Assembly (NCBI RefSeq): GCF_019599465.1
Contig: NZ_RKLR01000001.1
Coordinates: forward strand, 744,001 to 808,000
Origin: Haloarcula rubra
GTDB taxonomy: Archaea > Halobacteriota > Halobacteria > Halobacteriales > Haloarculaceae
DNA length: 64,000 bases
Direction: 5' to 3'
A program made the translations under genes and the position numbers. A model generated the notes under the pieces. It did no database searches. It saw only the letters and a program-made list of their open reading frames with translations, and had not been told where the DNA came from. Numbering within the stretch: position 1 is the first letter of the stretch; the number at the start of each line of letters is the position of its first letter. Below, in pieces: positions 16,421 through 24,642 of the stretch.

Positions 16421-16797
16421 CGTTGCTCACCCCCGTCCGCGGCGACGGCCTCGCCGCGCTCCTCGCCCGGCTGGCGCATCCGGTCGGCGAGGCGCCGGAA
16501 CGCCGCCCAGTGGAGGAACACCATCACGAGGATGAACGCCCCCATCAGCACGTCGGCCGCGTGGACGAGCGCGATGAGGAAGTCGAGCGACGGGATGGTG
16601 TTGCCGAACACCCAGTCCGCCCCGATGCCGCCGCCCTCGACGGTCGGGCTGACGCGGTACAGCGACTCGTAGAAGATGTCGAACCCCTGCGCCCACCAGA
16701 CCGACAGCCCCGCGACGAGGATGCCGACGACGGCGCTGATGGCGACGTGGGACCGGGCGTAGCCAGACACCTCCGGTGTCTCCTGTCGCCCGCTCAT
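16417..16797 (-). CDS. Two-helix membrane protein of the formate dehydrogenase operon
   Basis: 126 residues. A hydrophobic helix at about 17-37 (VAISAVVGILVAGLSVWWA) and another at about 74-97 are separated by an exoplasmic loop containing YRVSPTVEGGGIGADW. It overlaps the iron-sulphur subunit gene by 4 bases upstream and the cytochrome b gene by 4 downstream, so it is tightly coupled into the complex. It may be an extra membrane subunit supporting the cytochrome. No bacterial counterpart is recognised. Confidence 0.7.
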   Translation of the reverse strand: MSGRQETPEVSGYARSHVAISAVVGILVAGLSVWWAQGFDIFYESLYRVSPTVEGGGIGADWVFGNTIPSLDFLIALVHAADVLMGAFILVMVFLHWAAFRRLADRMRQPGEERGEAVAADGGEQR

Positions 16798-17456
16798 TGG
16801 AACTCACCCGACTCCTCGCCGAAGATGATGTTCATCGCCTGGTCGTTGAAGAACACCCCGCTGTCGCGGTGTTCCAGTTCGTCGGCTATCTCGCTCGGCG
16901 TCCCGACGAGGATGGCGTCGGTCGAACACTCCTCGGCACAGGCCGGTCCCTTGCCGACGTCCTGCCGCTCCTCACACATCGTACACTTGTCCATCGTGTT
17001 GCCGCCGCCGACGAGGTTCGCGGCGCCGGTCCCCTGGTCGGGGAACTGCGGGGCGCCGAACGGACACGCCGAGAGGCAGTACTGACAGCCGATACAGAGG
17101 TCGTCCCGGACGCGGACGAAGCCGTTGTCCTTCTTGATGAGGGAGTCGGTCGGACAGACCGAGACACACGGCGCGTTCTCGCAGTGGTAACACTGCATCG
17201 GGATGGCCGTCTCACCGGGGTTCTCGCCCTGCTCCATCGCCCGGCCGCTACTGGCGTTGAATCCGGGCGCACCCTCCTGTCCTTCGAGCATCGTCGCGAT
17301 GCTGATACGTTGTTCGTCACGCGGGACGTCCCACGTCCGTTTACACGAGACGACACAGCCACCACAGTCGATACACGCTTCGACGTCCGGGAAGATACGG
17401 GCGTCTTCGCCCGTGCTCATGACGCCGTCGCGCATCACTTCGTTTCCTGTTGACAT
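16794..17456 (-). CDS. Formate dehydrogenase iron-sulphur (beta) subunit
   Basis: 220 residues with four ferredoxin-type cysteine groups that would hold four [4Fe-4S] clusters: CIDCGGCVVSC near residue 28, CYHCENAPCVSVC near 89, CIGCQYCLSAC near 120, and the group CTMC...CAEEC near 160-178. It is the HybA/FdnH-like electron wire between catalytic subunit and cytochrome b. The gene follows the catalytic subunit by 11 bases. A second Met at residue 13 is an alternative start. Confidence 0.9.
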   Translation of the reverse strand: MSTGNEVMRDGVMSTGEDARIFPDVEACIDCGGCVVSCKRTWDVPRDEQRISIATMLEGQEGAPGFNASSGRAMEQGENPGETAIPMQCYHCENAPCVSVCPTDSLIKKDNGFVRVRDDLCIGCQYCLSACPFGAPQFPDQGTGAANLVGGGNTMDKCTMCEERQDVGKGPACAEECSTDAILVGTPSEIADELEHRDSGVFFNDQAMNIIFGEESGEFQ

Positions 17457-17467
17457 ATCATTTCACC

Positions 17468-20400
17468 TCATTGCACCGTCGAGTTGTCACGGACGTCGAA
17501 GTCTTTCTGGAGGCCGATGTCGTCGCGGTCCTGCGGGAACTCGATGTCCACGTCCATGTTGAGTTCGTTCAGCAGGCTCTCGGTCGCCGGTCTGACCGCG
17601 ACCATCGACACCTTCGTCTCCTGCATCTGGGTCTCGACGTCGTACCCCCGAGACGTGATGGCGTTGACGGAGTCCCCGATAGCGTAGGGGACGGTCCCGT
17701 CTGGGTACTTGTCCTCCAGACTGTTGCCCTTGAAGACACCGGCCCAGTGGAACGGGAGGAACACCTCCCGGTCGTTTGGCCGGTTCGTGACCCGGGCCTT
17801 CACCAGGATGGACCCCTTGTCCGTCGAGGAGATGACGACGAGGTCGCCCCCGTCGACGCCGAGGTCCTCCGCCATGTTCGGGGAGAGCTCCGCGTACATG
17901 TGCGGTTGCAGGTCGGCCGTGTGGATGTTCGACCGCGTCTCGGAGCCACCACCCTGATGTTCGACCTGTCGGCCGGTGGTCATGATGGTGTCCAGGTCCG
18001 GCCCGTCGCTCTGGTTGTGGATGATGTCCATCGCCTGTTGCTGTTCCTGCGCGTTGTTCTGGTCGAGGCGGTAGAAGTTCCGCTGCTGACCGTTCGCTGG
18101 CCACTCCTCGACCAGTTCGGGGAACGGACTCTCGATGGGTTCCCGGTGGACCGGTACCTTGTCGAGGAAGTTCCAGACGACGCCGCGCGCACGGCCACGA
18201 CCGGTCGGCGCGTCGACCTGCCGGAAGTCGTACTGCTCGTAGAACGACGCGTCGATGTCCTGGGTCTCCTGGACGTACTGGGCGAACTCCTCGCTCTGGA
18301 CGCCCGACCAGTCGAACGCGGGGTTGTCGATGTCCAGAGCCGGTTCGTCGGGGCCACTACCGTAGCCCAGCGGGTCGTTCAGGTGTAACGCGGCGGTGTA
18401 CACCGACCCGTTCTTCGCCAGCGCGTGCTGTTGCGGGATGGTCAGTTCGTCGGCCTGCGTCTGCTGGTCCGGGTCGAGCAGGCTCTCCGGGAACGTCGTC
18501 TTCCACCCGGGGTACTCCGGCACGCCGTGGAGACGCCCGTCGGACGCCGTGTCCCTGTTGCTGGCCCACTGGGGGTTGTACGGTGCACGGGTCAGGTCGA
18601 GCGCGTCGGCCTGACTGTCGTAGCGGTCGCCGACGGCGTCGAGTGTCGCCTCGAACGGGTACTCGTCGTCGGTCGGCATCGCGTCCCACTCGTCGGGTGT
18701 CGGCGCCTGGACGCCCCATCTGGTCCGGAAGTCCTGTCCCCCGTTGTTGGGGTTCAGGTCGTCGTTCCAGATGATGGGCGTGCCCGGATGCCCCTCGCCC
18801 CAGCAGGGCCACGGGAGCATCCAGTACTCGCCCTCGACCGGCGTCCCCTTCGCCCCCTGCAGGTCCTCGCTGGAGAAGGCGTAGTCGTACTCCAGATGTT
18901 GCTGGAGGCGTTCGGGGTCCTGCCGGTAGCCGATGGTCATCGTGCCGAGGTTGAACTCCCGGATGACGGCCTCGTAGGTCGCCTTCCCGTTGTACAGTTC
19001 CTCGCCCTCGCCCCAGTCGAAGTGCTCGCCGAAGCCCAGCGCCCCGGCCAGTTCCTGCATTATCTGCAGGTCCGGCTTGGAGTTGTGGGCGGGCGGCCGG
19101 ACCGGTTCGGACCACTGGGTCGCCCGGTGCGTGTTGGTCAGCGAGCGGTAGTGCTCGTACTGACTGGAGGCCGGCAACAGGAGGATGGGTGGGCCCTCCT
19201 CGAAATTCGGGAGGACGCTCGCCACCGACGGGAACACGTCGCAGACGACCAGCAAGTCGAGGTTCTCCATCCCCTCTTTCATCTGCTCCATCTCGCTGAT
19301 GGAGTTCGCGGAGTGCCCCCAGAAGAACGCTATCTTCACCTGGTCTGGCTGGTAGATAGGCGTGTCCTGATACCGCATGTCCTGGGGCAGTGCGGCCTCG
19401 AACCACCGGGCGACCGTCAGCCCGTTCTGGAACATCATCGAGTTGTCCGCCGGGAACGAGGTGTCGATGTCCTCGTTGCCCTCCGCGACGGCGCTCTGCC
19501 GGACGTAGAGGTCCTCCGGCATCATCTCGAACTTGTCGTACATCTTGCGGAACGAGGTGGACCCGCTGGTGTAGGGGTTCTTGTCCCAGACGTCGGCCCA
19601 CCACGACCAGCCACCGGGGCTCAAGCCGTAGTAGCCCGGCAGGATGTGGCTGGCGACGGCGAGGTCTGTCGCCCCCTGCACGTTGGCGTGGCCACGCATG
19701 ACCTGCAGGCCGCCACCGCTCCGGGCCGCCGACCCGGAGGCCAGACTCGCCGCCGCGTACGAGCGGATGTTCTGGGTCCCGTTGTTGTGCTGGGTCCCGC
19801 CCATCGCCCACTCTATCTGGACGTTCGGGCGGGCCTCGTTTATCATGTCGCTGATGCGCTGGATGTCGTCCGTGTCGACCCACGTTATCTCGGAGACCGT
19901 CTCGAGGTCGTACTGGTCGAGTTCGGCGTCGACGTCCTCCCAGCCCTGCACCCGGTCGGTCAGCATGTTCTGCCCGCTGTCGTCGGCGTCCGGGTCCATC
20001 GCGAGGCCGTGGCGGTCACGGAGGTCCTTGATGACCCCCATCATCAGCGCCACGTCGGTCCCCGGCCGGAACCGGACGAACTCGTCGGCGTGGGCCGCGG
20101 TCTTGGTGAACCGCGGGTCGAGGACGAGGATGTCCCCGCCTCGCTTCTGGCCTTCGAGGATGTGCTGCATCGCGATGGGGTGGGCCTCGGCCGGGTTCTG
20201 CCCGACGATGATGTCGAGGTCGAAGTTCCGGTAGTCGTTGACCGTGTTGGTCATCGCCCCGTAACCCCACGTGTTCGCGAGGCCGGCGACCGTCGTCGAG
20301 TGGCAGATACGCGCCTGGTGGTCGACGTTGTTCGTGCCCATGAACGCCGCCAGTTTCCTGATGGCGTAGGACTCCTCGTTGGAGTGGTGGGCACTGCCGA

Positions 20401-20896
20401 GCAACATCACGCTCTCTCTGCTGTGTTCCGCGTCGACGTCTACGGCGTCGCTCGGCGAGACGTCGGAGTCCGGCCAGAGCGCCCGGATGTCGGTGGCGAG
20501 GCGGTCGTACGCCTCGTTCCACCCTATCTTGCGCCACTCGCCGTCCTCCTGAATCATCGGGTGTTTCAGGCGCTTCTCGGAGTGTTCGGTCTCGTAGATG
20601 CCGGCGCCCTTCGAGCAGAGCGACCCGGCGTTTATCGGGTGTTCTTCCCACGGTTCCATGCCGACGAACGAGTCGCCTTCACGCTCCCCGTGGAACCCGC
20701 ACCCGACCGAACAGTAGTTGCAGATGGTCTTCGAGAACTCCGTCCCGGTGTCGGCACCCTCCGGCTCGTCGTCTGTACTCTGAAGCGCCTGTCCGGCGCC
20801 ACTCACCCCGAGTGCGACCGTTCCGGCGAGTGCACTCGCCTTCATGAACGACCGCCTGTCGAGGTCTAACGAAACTGGTTCTTGCTGTGTACTCAT
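17468..20896 (-). CDS. Formate dehydrogenase catalytic subunit, Tat-exported, Cys ligand
   Basis: 1142 residues of the DMSO-reductase superfamily. A twin-arginine signal (LDRRSFMKA) at 13-21 points to export. The [4Fe-4S] ligands are C59, C62, C66 and C94, with K96 after them. The segment HQARICHSTTVAGL places C198-H199 where FdnG has Sec-His, so the Mo or W ligand is Cys; NPAEAHPIA and DPRFTKTA further support formate dehydrogenase. It would oxidise formate outside the membrane and feed electrons through the beta and gamma subunits. It is longer than FdnG (about 1015), with insertions in the middle. Formate activity is inferred; other oxidoreductases of this branch are possible. Confidence 0.88.
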   Translation of the reverse strand: MSTQQEPVSLDLDRRSFMKASALAGTVALGVSGAGQALQSTDDEPEGADTGTEFSKTICNYCSVGCGFHGEREGDSFVGMEPWEEHPINAGSLCSKGAGIYETEHSEKRLKHPMIQEDGEWRKIGWNEAYDRLATDIRALWPDSDVSPSDAVDVDAEHSRESVMLLGSAHHSNEESYAIRKLAAFMGTNNVDHQARICHSTTVAGLANTWGYGAMTNTVNDYRNFDLDIIVGQNPAEAHPIAMQHILEGQKRGGDILVLDPRFTKTAAHADEFVRFRPGTDVALMMGVIKDLRDRHGLAMDPDADDSGQNMLTDRVQGWEDVDAELDQYDLETVSEITWVDTDDIQRISDMINEARPNVQIEWAMGGTQHNNGTQNIRSYAAASLASGSAARSGGGLQVMRGHANVQGATDLAVASHILPGYYGLSPGGWSWWADVWDKNPYTSGSTSFRKMYDKFEMMPEDLYVRQSAVAEGNEDIDTSFPADNSMMFQNGLTVARWFEAALPQDMRYQDTPIYQPDQVKIAFFWGHSANSISEMEQMKEGMENLDLLVVCDVFPSVASVLPNFEEGPPILLLPASSQYEHYRSLTNTHRATQWSEPVRPPAHNSKPDLQIMQELAGALGFGEHFDWGEGEELYNGKATYEAVIREFNLGTMTIGYRQDPERLQQHLEYDYAFSSEDLQGAKGTPVEGEYWMLPWPCWGEGHPGTPIIWNDDLNPNNGGQDFRTRWGVQAPTPDEWDAMPTDDEYPFEATLDAVGDRYDSQADALDLTRAPYNPQWASNRDTASDGRLHGVPEYPGWKTTFPESLLDPDQQTQADELTIPQQHALAKNGSVYTAALHLNDPLGYGSGPDEPALDIDNPAFDWSGVQSEEFAQYVQETQDIDASFYEQYDFRQVDAPTGRGRARGVVWNFLDKVPVHREPIESPFPELVEEWPANGQQRNFYRLDQNNAQEQQQAMDIIHNQSDGPDLDTIMTTGRQVEHQGGGSETRSNIHTADLQPHMYAELSPNMAEDLGVDGGDLVVISSTDKGSILVKARVTNRPNDREVFLPFHWAGVFKGNSLEDKYPDGTVPYAIGDSVNAITSRGYDVETQMQETKVSMVAVRPATESLLNELNMDVDIEFPQDRDDIGLQKDFDVRDNSTVQ

Positions 20897-20917
20897 GTTG
20901 GAATCTCCCCCGCGTGT

Positions 20918-20979
20918 CTATCGCCGCTGTACGACGCCATCGAAGCTATACACATTGTCATGCCCTACCTTGGCGATAG
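20918..20979 (-). promoter_or_regulatory. Inverted repeat around the fdh leader
   Basis: CTATCGCC (20918-20925) and GGCGATAG (20972-20979) are perfect inverse copies 46 bases apart. The fdh transcript on the minus strand probably begins near 20968-20972, so the repeat spans the leader and its start. It could form an RNA stem only if transcription starts slightly upstream; otherwise it is a split operator. No leader longer than 20 bases is seen for most genes in this window, so this leader is unusual. Confidence 0.4.
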
Positions 20980-20991
20980 TTGCCTGCACTG

Positions 20992-21000
20992 TATAATAAA
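20992..21000 (-). promoter_or_regulatory. Promoter of the formate dehydrogenase operon
   Basis: TATAATAAA on the + strand reads TTTATTATA on the minus strand, a strong TATA box about 96-104 bases before the fdh ATG. The surrounding 20980-21060 stretch is the most AT-rich in this part of the window and also holds ATTTTTT/AAAAAAT arms (21033-21039, 21049-21055). Confidence 0.55.
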
Positions 21001-21139
21001 ACATCGTGAACATTTCATATCGTTTTCCCGGCATTTTTTGGGGAGCCTAAAAAATTCGGGAGTAGCCCGGTCTTTACGGCCGGTTAAGTGGTGAAATCAC
21101 CCGCAAGCCATATGAGTGTGCCACGGTTCCTCACGGTTA

Positions 21140-23278
21140 ATGAACACAGGTGCCTTCGTGTGTTCGTGTGGGGGCTCGTGCGACATCGACCTCGAGGCAG
21201 TCCGGGAGGGCGTCTCGGACGTCGACGTGGTCGCGAGTTCCGAGTTGCTCTGTCAGGACGGCCGCGGCGCGATGTCGAAAGTCATCGACGGCTACGACCT
21301 CGACCAACTCATCGTGACGACGCCCGAACCGTCGTGTCAGGACCGGATTCGGTCGCTGGCCGACGACCACGGCCTCCACCCGGACGCGACACAGTTCGTG
21401 GACCACCGAGAGACCAACGCGTGGGTCCACGGCGAGGACGAAGCGACGGAGAAGACCGCCCGACTCATCAACGCCAAGCAGGCGGGCCTCCAGTACGAGG
21501 CCATCAGTCGAACCGTCTCGAAGGACGCGGGCAACCGCGTGGCCGTCGTCGGCGACCCCGACGCCGCCGCCTCGCTCTCCGAGGCGGCCGACGTGACGCT
21601 CGTCGCCGACGGCCGGGAGTTCGCCGACGTGGAGGGACTCGGCGACGTGACCGTCGAACGCGGCCGCGTCGTCGGCGTCGACGGCTCGTTCGGCGAGTTC
21701 GAACTCACGCTCGAAGCCCGGGTGACCGAGGACTGCATCGACTGCATGGCCTGTGTCCACGAGGGCCCCGACGGGATGGTCACCGAGTATCCAGTAGATA
21801 TCCATCCGGACGCCCCCGAGGGCGAGTGGACGGACTGCTGTCCCACCGACGCCATCGACCTCGACGGGGTGACGCGCACTGTCGAGTTCGACCAGATTAT
21901 CTACCCCGGCGGCCGCGACGACGCGCGCGGCGGGCGACTCGGCTACTACACCGGCCCGGTCGACGCCGGCACTATCGCCGCCGTCGAGTCCCAACTCGGC
22001 GGCATCGAGAAACCGCAGTTCCTCGACCTCGACATGGACGTCTGTGCGGCCGGCGAGTCGAGTCAGGAGGGCTGTACGGCCTGCGTCGACGCCTGCCCGC
22101 ACGGAGCGGTGGATCGACCCACCATCGACTCGGTGGAGTTCGACATGACCGCGTGTCAGGACTGCGGGGCGTGTACGAGTTCGTGTCCCACCGGCGCGAC
22201 GATGCTCCGGGAACCCTCCAACGAGCGCATCGCGCGCGAGGTGGAGGCGCTACTCGAGGGCGACGAGGACGACGGCGGCCTGCTCTCCCGGGGCACGACA
22301 CCGGCCATCGACACGCAGGTCGTCGCGTTCGTCTGTTCGGAGTACGCGGCCGAACGTCTCCGCGCGCACGGACGCCGCGCCGTCGAGGACGACGACCTCG
22401 ACTACCCGCCCATCCTCCCGGTCCGGGTCAACTGTACCGACACCGTCGGCGAGGCCCACGTCATGCACGCGCTGGCGGCGGGGGCCGACGGCGTCGCAAT
22501 CGTCGGGTGTGGTGGCTCGTGTCTCCACTCTGGGCCGGACCCGAAACAGGACCTCGTCGACCGACTCAACCGGGCGACGCAGGACCTCGGCCTCGGCGAG
22601 CGAGTCGGCTTCTTCGCGCCCGAGGCCGGCACCCCCGAATCGTTCGTCGAGGCCATCTCCGGGTTCGTCGAGTTCGGGCTCGAGGAGACGCCGGTTCCCG
22701 CGGGCGACTACGAGGCGACCGGCCGCATCGACGCCGACTGGGAGGCCGAACGGGCCAACCCATCCTTCGACAGTCACGGCTGGACCCTAGAGAGCGTCCG
22801 GACCATCGTAGAGCACGTCGACCCCGACCGGGAGGTGATTCGCGGCCTGAAGGACTTCGGCCTGATGGACGTCAACGACGCCTGTACGCTGACGCCGACG
22901 TGTACGAACCTCTGCCCGACCGACGCCATCCGGCGGACCGGCGAGGGCGAGTTGCAGTTCAACCACGAGCGGTGTGTCAACTGCGGCCTCTGTGAGGAGG
23001 GGTGTCCGGAGACGGCCATCACGATGGAGACGGGGCTGGACCTCGGTCTCCTCCCGGAGAACCGCGACGGCGAGTCGTGGCAGACCGTCCACGAGGACGA
23101 GATGATGGAGTGTGTCCGCTGTGGCAAGGCGTTCACGAGCGTCGCCTCCGCGGAGAAGATAGAGGAGGAGGTCGGCGACGTCGTGGCCGGACTGGCACCC
23201 GAGTCCGAACACAGCGTCTTCGAGTACTGTGGCGACTGTCGGAGCCATCTGCTGTTCGACCAGGGGGGTCGACGATGA
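21140..23278 (+). CDS. HdrA/MvhD-like multi-cluster iron-sulphur protein
   Basis: 712 residues. It begins with the HdrA-type N-terminal motif CSCGGSC (C8, C10, C14). The middle contains several ferredoxin groups (CTACVDACPHG, CQDCGACTSSCPTG). An MvhD/FrhD-like domain follows (VRVNCTDTVGEAHVMHALAAGADGVAIVGCGG), then another ferredoxin pair (CTNLCPTDA, CVNCGLCEEGCPE) and a C-terminal CVRCG...CGDC. The HdrA FAD-binding Gly motif is not seen: the equivalent place reads RVAVVGDPDAAASL. It probably shuttles electrons between ferredoxin-level donors and another enzyme, likely the divergent formate dehydrogenase. ATG 21140 is chosen; GTG 21116 is possible. Confidence 0.8.
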   Translation: MNTGAFVCSCGGSCDIDLEAVREGVSDVDVVASSELLCQDGRGAMSKVIDGYDLDQLIVTTPEPSCQDRIRSLADDHGLHPDATQFVDHRETNAWVHGEDEATEKTARLINAKQAGLQYEAISRTVSKDAGNRVAVVGDPDAAASLSEAADVTLVADGREFADVEGLGDVTVERGRVVGVDGSFGEFELTLEARVTEDCIDCMACVHEGPDGMVTEYPVDIHPDAPEGEWTDCCPTDAIDLDGVTRTVEFDQIIYPGGRDDARGGRLGYYTGPVDAGTIAAVESQLGGIEKPQFLDLDMDVCAAGESSQEGCTACVDACPHGAVDRPTIDSVEFDMTACQDCGACTSSCPTGATMLREPSNERIAREVEALLEGDEDDGGLLSRGTTPAIDTQVVAFVCSEYAAERLRAHGRRAVEDDDLDYPPILPVRVNCTDTVGEAHVMHALAAGADGVAIVGCGGSCLHSGPDPKQDLVDRLNRATQDLGLGERVGFFAPEAGTPESFVEAISGFVEFGLEETPVPAGDYEATGRIDADWEAERANPSFDSHGWTLESVRTIVEHVDPDREVIRGLKDFGLMDVNDACTLTPTCTNLCPTDAIRRTGEGELQFNHERCVNCGLCEEGCPETAITMETGLDLGLLPENRDGESWQTVHEDEMMECVRCGKAFTSVASAEKIEEEVGDVVAGLAPESEHSVFEYCGDCRSHLLFDQGGRR

Positions 23279-23901
23279 ACGAGACGGCGGTCTACGAGGC
23301 CCGTATCGAACTGATAGACTTCGTCATCGAGGTGTTCTGGGACACGCCCGGCGAGGCGTTCGTCGAGCGACTCCTCGGCGGCGAGGTGCAACTGCCCGAC
23401 GAGTCGGTCAACGCCCCGATGGACGAGGGGTTCGAGGTGCTCGAAGATTGGCTGGACGAACAGGCGGGGCGGGACCCGGTGGTCGTCCAGAAGGAACTGG
23501 AGCGAGAGTACACCGACCTCCTCGTGGGACCGCGCCCGCCGGTGTTGCCCCACGAGACCCACTACCGGGACGACACCGAGTTCATCGGCGAGGGTCTCGC
23601 GGAGGTGGAAGCCAGTTACGGTGCCGCCGGGTGGTCCTCGCCGGAGGAGTACCCGGAGGAGGACGACTTCGTCGCCGTCGAGATGGCGTTCCTCCGCTAC
23701 CTCGTCGACGCACAGCGGTCCGGCCGAGAGGAGACCGTCGGCTTCGAGCGCGTCTTTCTGGACGAACACCTGACCGTCTGGGTAGACGACTTCGTCGAGG
23801 AGATGCGGGAGGAGGCCGACGGCGGCCTGTTCCTCGCGGCGGCGCTGGTCTGTCAGGGGTTGGTCGAGTTCGAGAACGACATCGTCGGCCAGCTGGGGTA
23901 G
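23275..23901 (+). CDS. TorD/DmsD-family molybdoenzyme chaperone
   Basis: 208 residues, all helical and acidic, matching TorD-family size. Features include LEREYTDLLVGPRPPVLPHETHY, the segment where TorD proteins carry YxxLFxGP...P-x-E/S, and EMAFLRYLVDAQ in the place of the conserved E-x-D/A-H/F-L helix. Such chaperones bind the Tat signal of a molybdoenzyme and hold it for cofactor insertion before export. Its ATG overlaps the stop of the HdrA-like gene (ATGA). The likely client is the divergent twin-arginine formate dehydrogenase subunit. Confidence 0.8.
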   Translation: MNETAVYEARIELIDFVIEVFWDTPGEAFVERLLGGEVQLPDESVNAPMDEGFEVLEDWLDEQAGRDPVVVQKELEREYTDLLVGPRPPVLPHETHYRDDTEFIGEGLAEVEASYGAAGWSSPEEYPEEDDFVAVEMAFLRYLVDAQRSGREETVGFERVFLDEHLTVWVDDFVEEMREEADGGLFLAAALVCQGLVEFENDIVGQLG

Positions 23902-23902
23902 G

Positions 23903-24136
23903 CTAGCGGGACCCGACGACGAGGCCGACGCCGGCCACGAAGGCGACGGCCAACAGGACCTTCACCGTCGGGACGAGCAAGGCGAGCGTCTGTTCCATCA
24001 GGAAGAGCGAGCGCCACGTCCCGACCGTCTCGGCGTAGATAGCGACGGCGCCCGCGCCGCCCACCACGAGACAGAGCAAGGAGACGGCGGCGACTGCGAC
24101 CACTCCGAACGGGTTCGTCCGCACCCGCTCACGCAT
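23903..24136 (-). CDS. Small two-helix membrane protein, 77 aa
   Basis: Basic N-terminus (MRERVRTNPFG) and two hydrophobic helices at about 11-34 and 50-74. It is the third gene of a minus-strand trio of membrane proteins and overlaps the preceding gene by 8 bases. Its stop lies one base from the convergent TorD gene stop. No function is recognised. Confidence 0.6.
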   Translation of the reverse strand: MRERVRTNPFGVVAVAAVSLLCLVVGGAGAVAIYAETVGTWRSLFLMEQTLALLVPTVKVLLAVAFVAGVGLVVGSR

Positions 24137-24404
24137 CGGGAATCACCCGCCGGCCGACGACGAGGACGACGAACAGCGGTATCAGTACGACCAGCAAGCG
24201 ACTGACGAACAGACCGATGTAACTGATAGTCGATTCGAGGTGGATGGCCCAATGCCACGACCCTTTTATCTCCGCGAGGAGGCCGACGGTCCCGACGACG
24301 AGCAACGACAGCGCCAGCAGGGCCACCAACACGTACACGGTGGTTCGGACGTACCCGAGGAGCGTCGCGGCGTCGAACTGCCGCTCTGACTGTTCAGTCG
24401 CCAC
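24129..24404 (-). CDS. Small two-helix membrane protein, 91 aa
   Basis: Polar N-terminus (ATEQSERQFDAATLLGY), then a helix at about 20-44, a loop with KGSWHWAIHLEST and a second helix at about 62-84. The start is GTG at 24404, overlapping the end of the 52-residue gene by 11 bases; there is no ATG option nearby. It is the middle gene of a three-gene membrane operon. The function is unknown. Confidence 0.6.
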   Translation of the reverse strand: MATEQSERQFDAATLLGYVRTTVYVLVALLALSLLVVGTVGLLAEIKGSWHWAIHLESTISYIGLFVSRLLVVLIPLFVVLVVGRRVIPDA

Positions 24405-24552
24405 GGTCCACCTCCGAGCTATAGTGTTCCTGATAGATGTCGTAGCCGATGACGAGGACGACGAGCACCCCTATCGCGAGGAAGACGGCACCGGTATCGG
24501 GGGCTAGCGGAAGGTCTAACCCCGTCCGGGAGTGTATGGGTGAGAGTCCCAT
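24394..24552 (-). CDS. 52-residue single-pass membrane protein
   Basis: Starts MGLSPIHSRTGLDLPLAPDTG, then one helix (AVFLAIGVLVVLVIGY) and a polar tail ending in VDRGD. It is the first gene of the trio; the next gene begins inside its last codons. Its ATG is part of a perfect hairpin (24532-24556). The short periplasm-like leader plus single helix recalls small subunits of respiratory complexes, but there is no motif to prove it. Confidence 0.55.
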   Translation of the reverse strand: MGLSPIHSRTGLDLPLAPDTGAVFLAIGVLVVLVIGYDIYQEHYSSEVDRGD

Positions 24553-24556
24553 ACAC
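24532..24556. promoter_or_regulatory. Hairpin covering the start codon of the membrane trio
   Basis: GTGTATGGG (24532-24540) and CCCATACAC (24548-24556) are exact inverse repeats separated by 7 bases. The minus-strand ATG (24550-24552) lies in the arm. In DNA it could be an operator at the transcription start; in RNA it would sequester the start codon. Confidence 0.45.
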
Positions 24557-24642
24557 ACTAGCTACGGCACGAGCGCCAAAACGGTTGCGAACTTATTGGG
24601 GCGGCAAGGCTTTTGTTCGACAGGCCCCTTCCTCGGGGTGAC

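Noticed and set aside
18425-20869. 814-codon open frame antisense to the formate dehydrogenase catalytic gene
   Set aside because: GC-rich third positions keep the opposite frame open; the product is Arg/Val/Gly-rich without motifs, while the minus strand encodes a clear enzyme.
21088-22995. 635-codon open frame overlapping the HdrA-like gene
   Set aside because: Arg/Gly-rich out-of-frame translation of the same strand; the iron-sulphur frame has clear Cys motifs.
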